Both the position numbers and the translations under genes were made by a program. Shown piece by piece: positions 62,930 through 64,000 of a stretch of DNA of 64,000 nt. The stretch is from an uncultured Bacillaceae bacterium (GTDB lineage Bacteria; Bacillota; Bacilli; Bacillales; Bacillaceae_L): NCBI GenBank assembly GCA_947497585.1, contig CANMHG010000005.1:1-64000 (forward strand). The letters are read 5' to 3'. The stretch's first letter is position 1, and each line of letters opens with the position of its first letter. The notes beneath the pieces are model-generated. The model was not told where the DNA came from, ran no database searches, and worked only from the letters and a program-made list of their open reading frames with translations.

Positions 62930-63439
62930 TTACGCCCCTCCTCGTGGTTTCGCTTTTCCTAAATATAAATAGCCATCCTTTACTTCGTGTATAAACACGT
63001 CTAAAGGAGCAATAGGTGGTGTTCCTGGTACATTCGTTCCATCTTTTTCATATAGACCATAGTGGCACGGACAGAAGAACATATTTTCGTTTGCTGGATC
63101 TGTATTCCAGTCAACAACACAACCTAAGTGTTTACAGACAGGTGAAAGTGCAATTATTTTACCACTCTCATCTTTGTACACCCATGCTGATCTAGGTTCT
63201 ACTGATTCATACCAAGCATCAATTTGATCAATTTTGAAGTCAAAGCGTTGTGGTTCACTTGTGATTTCATCAACACTTACAACTTGTACTAAATCCTGCT
63301 CAGCAGAAGGCTTTAATACTGGATCAACAGCAAAACGAACCATCGGCATAAGCATTCCAGCAGCCATAAATCCACCTACACCAGTTAGGGTATAGTTAAG
63401 GAATTGACGTCTTGATACACGGTGTTTTTTCTCGCTCAT
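62930..63439 (-). CDS. qcrA: Rieske iron-sulfur subunit QcrA
   Basis: A 169-aa protein with a Tat-like N-terminus (SRRQFLNYT), one membrane helix, and a Rieske domain whose 2Fe-2S ligands are in CKHLGC and CPCHYG. It accepts electrons from menaquinol and reduces cytochrome c. The longer frame upstream is not supported; GGGGGGAAAATT precedes ATG 63439. It starts the qcrABC operon. Confidence 0.96.
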   Translation of the reverse strand: MSEKKHRVSRRQFLNYTLTGVGGFMAAGMLMPMVRFAVDPVLKPSAEQDLVQVVSVDEITSEPQRFDFKIDQIDAWYESVEPRSAWVYKDESGKIIALSPVCKHLGCVVDWNTDPANENMFFCPCHYGLYEKDGTNVPGTPPIAPLDVFIHEVKDGYLYLGKAKPRGGA

Positions 63440-63631
63440 AATTTTCCCCCCTCTATACAAAGCTAAGTCCAACCGGACATTAATTAACACATATAAAACT
63501 AGGACATACTCATGATATATCAATATTTAATTAAGGTCAATATTATCATTCTCGTAAAACATGGCAACTATGTGTCTATAAGGATTAAAAAATAATTATT
63601 TATCCTAACTAAAATCACTAACACATTTTAT

Positions 63632-64000
63632 TTAGTCATTGCTTTTTTGCCAGATTGACATAAATATAGTGATTAATTGTTTCATCTGGTCTTGAAGCAT
63701 AGCTTGTTTATATTTTTCCTCTACGTATTCAAGTGGTAAGCTAGGTAACCAGATTAAAGAACCAGATTCCAATTGTTCCTCATGATGTTTCCATACACTA
63801 TCGGAAGAAACAAAAAAGAAGTATTTCATTCCTCTTTCTGATAACTCTGAAGTCCAAGTAGTTAACCTCTCAATCCTAGACTCAACACTTTCACCGGCGG
63901 TATATGTAAAAGGGGGAAAAAGAATAATTCTTCCTTTAAATTGTCGTTCCATCTCGTTTGTGAGGATCGTAATAAACTCCCCCATTGCAACCGTTGTCTT
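63632..64000 (-). CDS. ypiF: YpiF-like DUF2487 protein, cut by the right edge
   Basis: At least 117 aa of an open frame that continues past the window end, so the N-terminus is missing. The sequence MGEFITILTNEMERQFKGRI and FFFVSSDSVW matches the DUF2487 family; B. subtilis YpiF (about 148 aa) lies just upstream of qcrA. Function unknown. The internal ATG at 63985 is probably not the start. Confidence 0.8.
   Translation of the reverse strand, partial: KTTVAMGEFITILTNEMERQFKGRIILFPPFTYTAGESVESRIERLTTWTSELSERGMKYFFFVSSDSVWKHHEEQLESGSLIWLPSLPLEYVEEKYKQAMLQDQMKQLITIFMSIWQKSND

Overview
The window is chromosomal DNA of a low-GC, endospore-forming Bacillaceae bacterium. The evidence is AT-rich intergenic DNA, AGGAGG-type ribosome sites, frequent TTG/GTG starts, spore genes (cotD, csgA, sspM, yppG, ypjB), bacillithiol genes (bshA, bshB1), B-type RNase P RNA and a gene order that follows the Bacillus subtilis ypbR-to-ypiF segment. 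The species cannot be fixed from the sequence alone.

Layout. 1-0.6 kb: a 52-bp tandem-repeat array cut by the window edge. 0.6-9 kb: small gene, sulfurtransferase, ypbS, cysteine-rich protein, YcgL/RlaP-type nucleotidyltransferase, giant dynamin-like dynA, then the alkylpyrone pair bpsA-bpsB. 9-15 kb: accessory block with a GNAT enzyme, CheX-like protein, double P-loop protein and a three-gene ba3-type cytochrome oxidase behind a CRP/FNR-type operator. 15-26 kb: ypwA, ypvA, ypsC, rnpB, gpsB, ypsA, cotD, mrfB-mrfA. 26-33 kb: accessory block with DCC protein, AhpD-like protein, a self-contained structured RNA gene (possibly 6S RNA), DUF6509 protein, Crp/Fnr regulator, Hsp20, a second 52-bp array, csgA cluster and an MFS transporter. 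33-45 kb: holin-like protein, ypp cluster, sspM, recU-ponA, ypoC-nth-dnaD, aspB-ypmB-ypmA (asnS, normally between aspB and dnaD in B. subtilis, is absent here). 45-57 kb: degenerate metallo-beta-lactamase-like protein, dinG, panBCD, birA-cca-bshA-bshB1-mgsA-dapB-ypjD. 57-64 kb: third 52-bp array, YitT-family gene, yugP, ypjB, ypjA, qcrABC and the start-truncated ypiF.

Themes. DNA maintenance and repair genes (recU, nth, dnaD, mrfAB, dinG, ypvA) sit beside cell-envelope and division genes (ponA, gpsB, dynA). Respiration is represented by the menaquinol:cytochrome c reductase (qcrABC) and a separate ba3 oxidase that could both act on cytochrome c. Cofactor and thiol synthesis comprise pantothenate, biotin-protein ligation and bacillithiol.

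The least explained structure is the set of three tandem arrays whose period is 52 bp. Two of them, 26 kb apart, share one sequence family; the third is unrelated in sequence but has the same period and a hairpin in every unit. Fifty-two base pairs is close to five turns of B-DNA. Four copies of a roughly 130-bp hairpin-forming dispersed repeat, one of them interrupted by a 52-nt inverted-repeat insertion, add to the repeat load.
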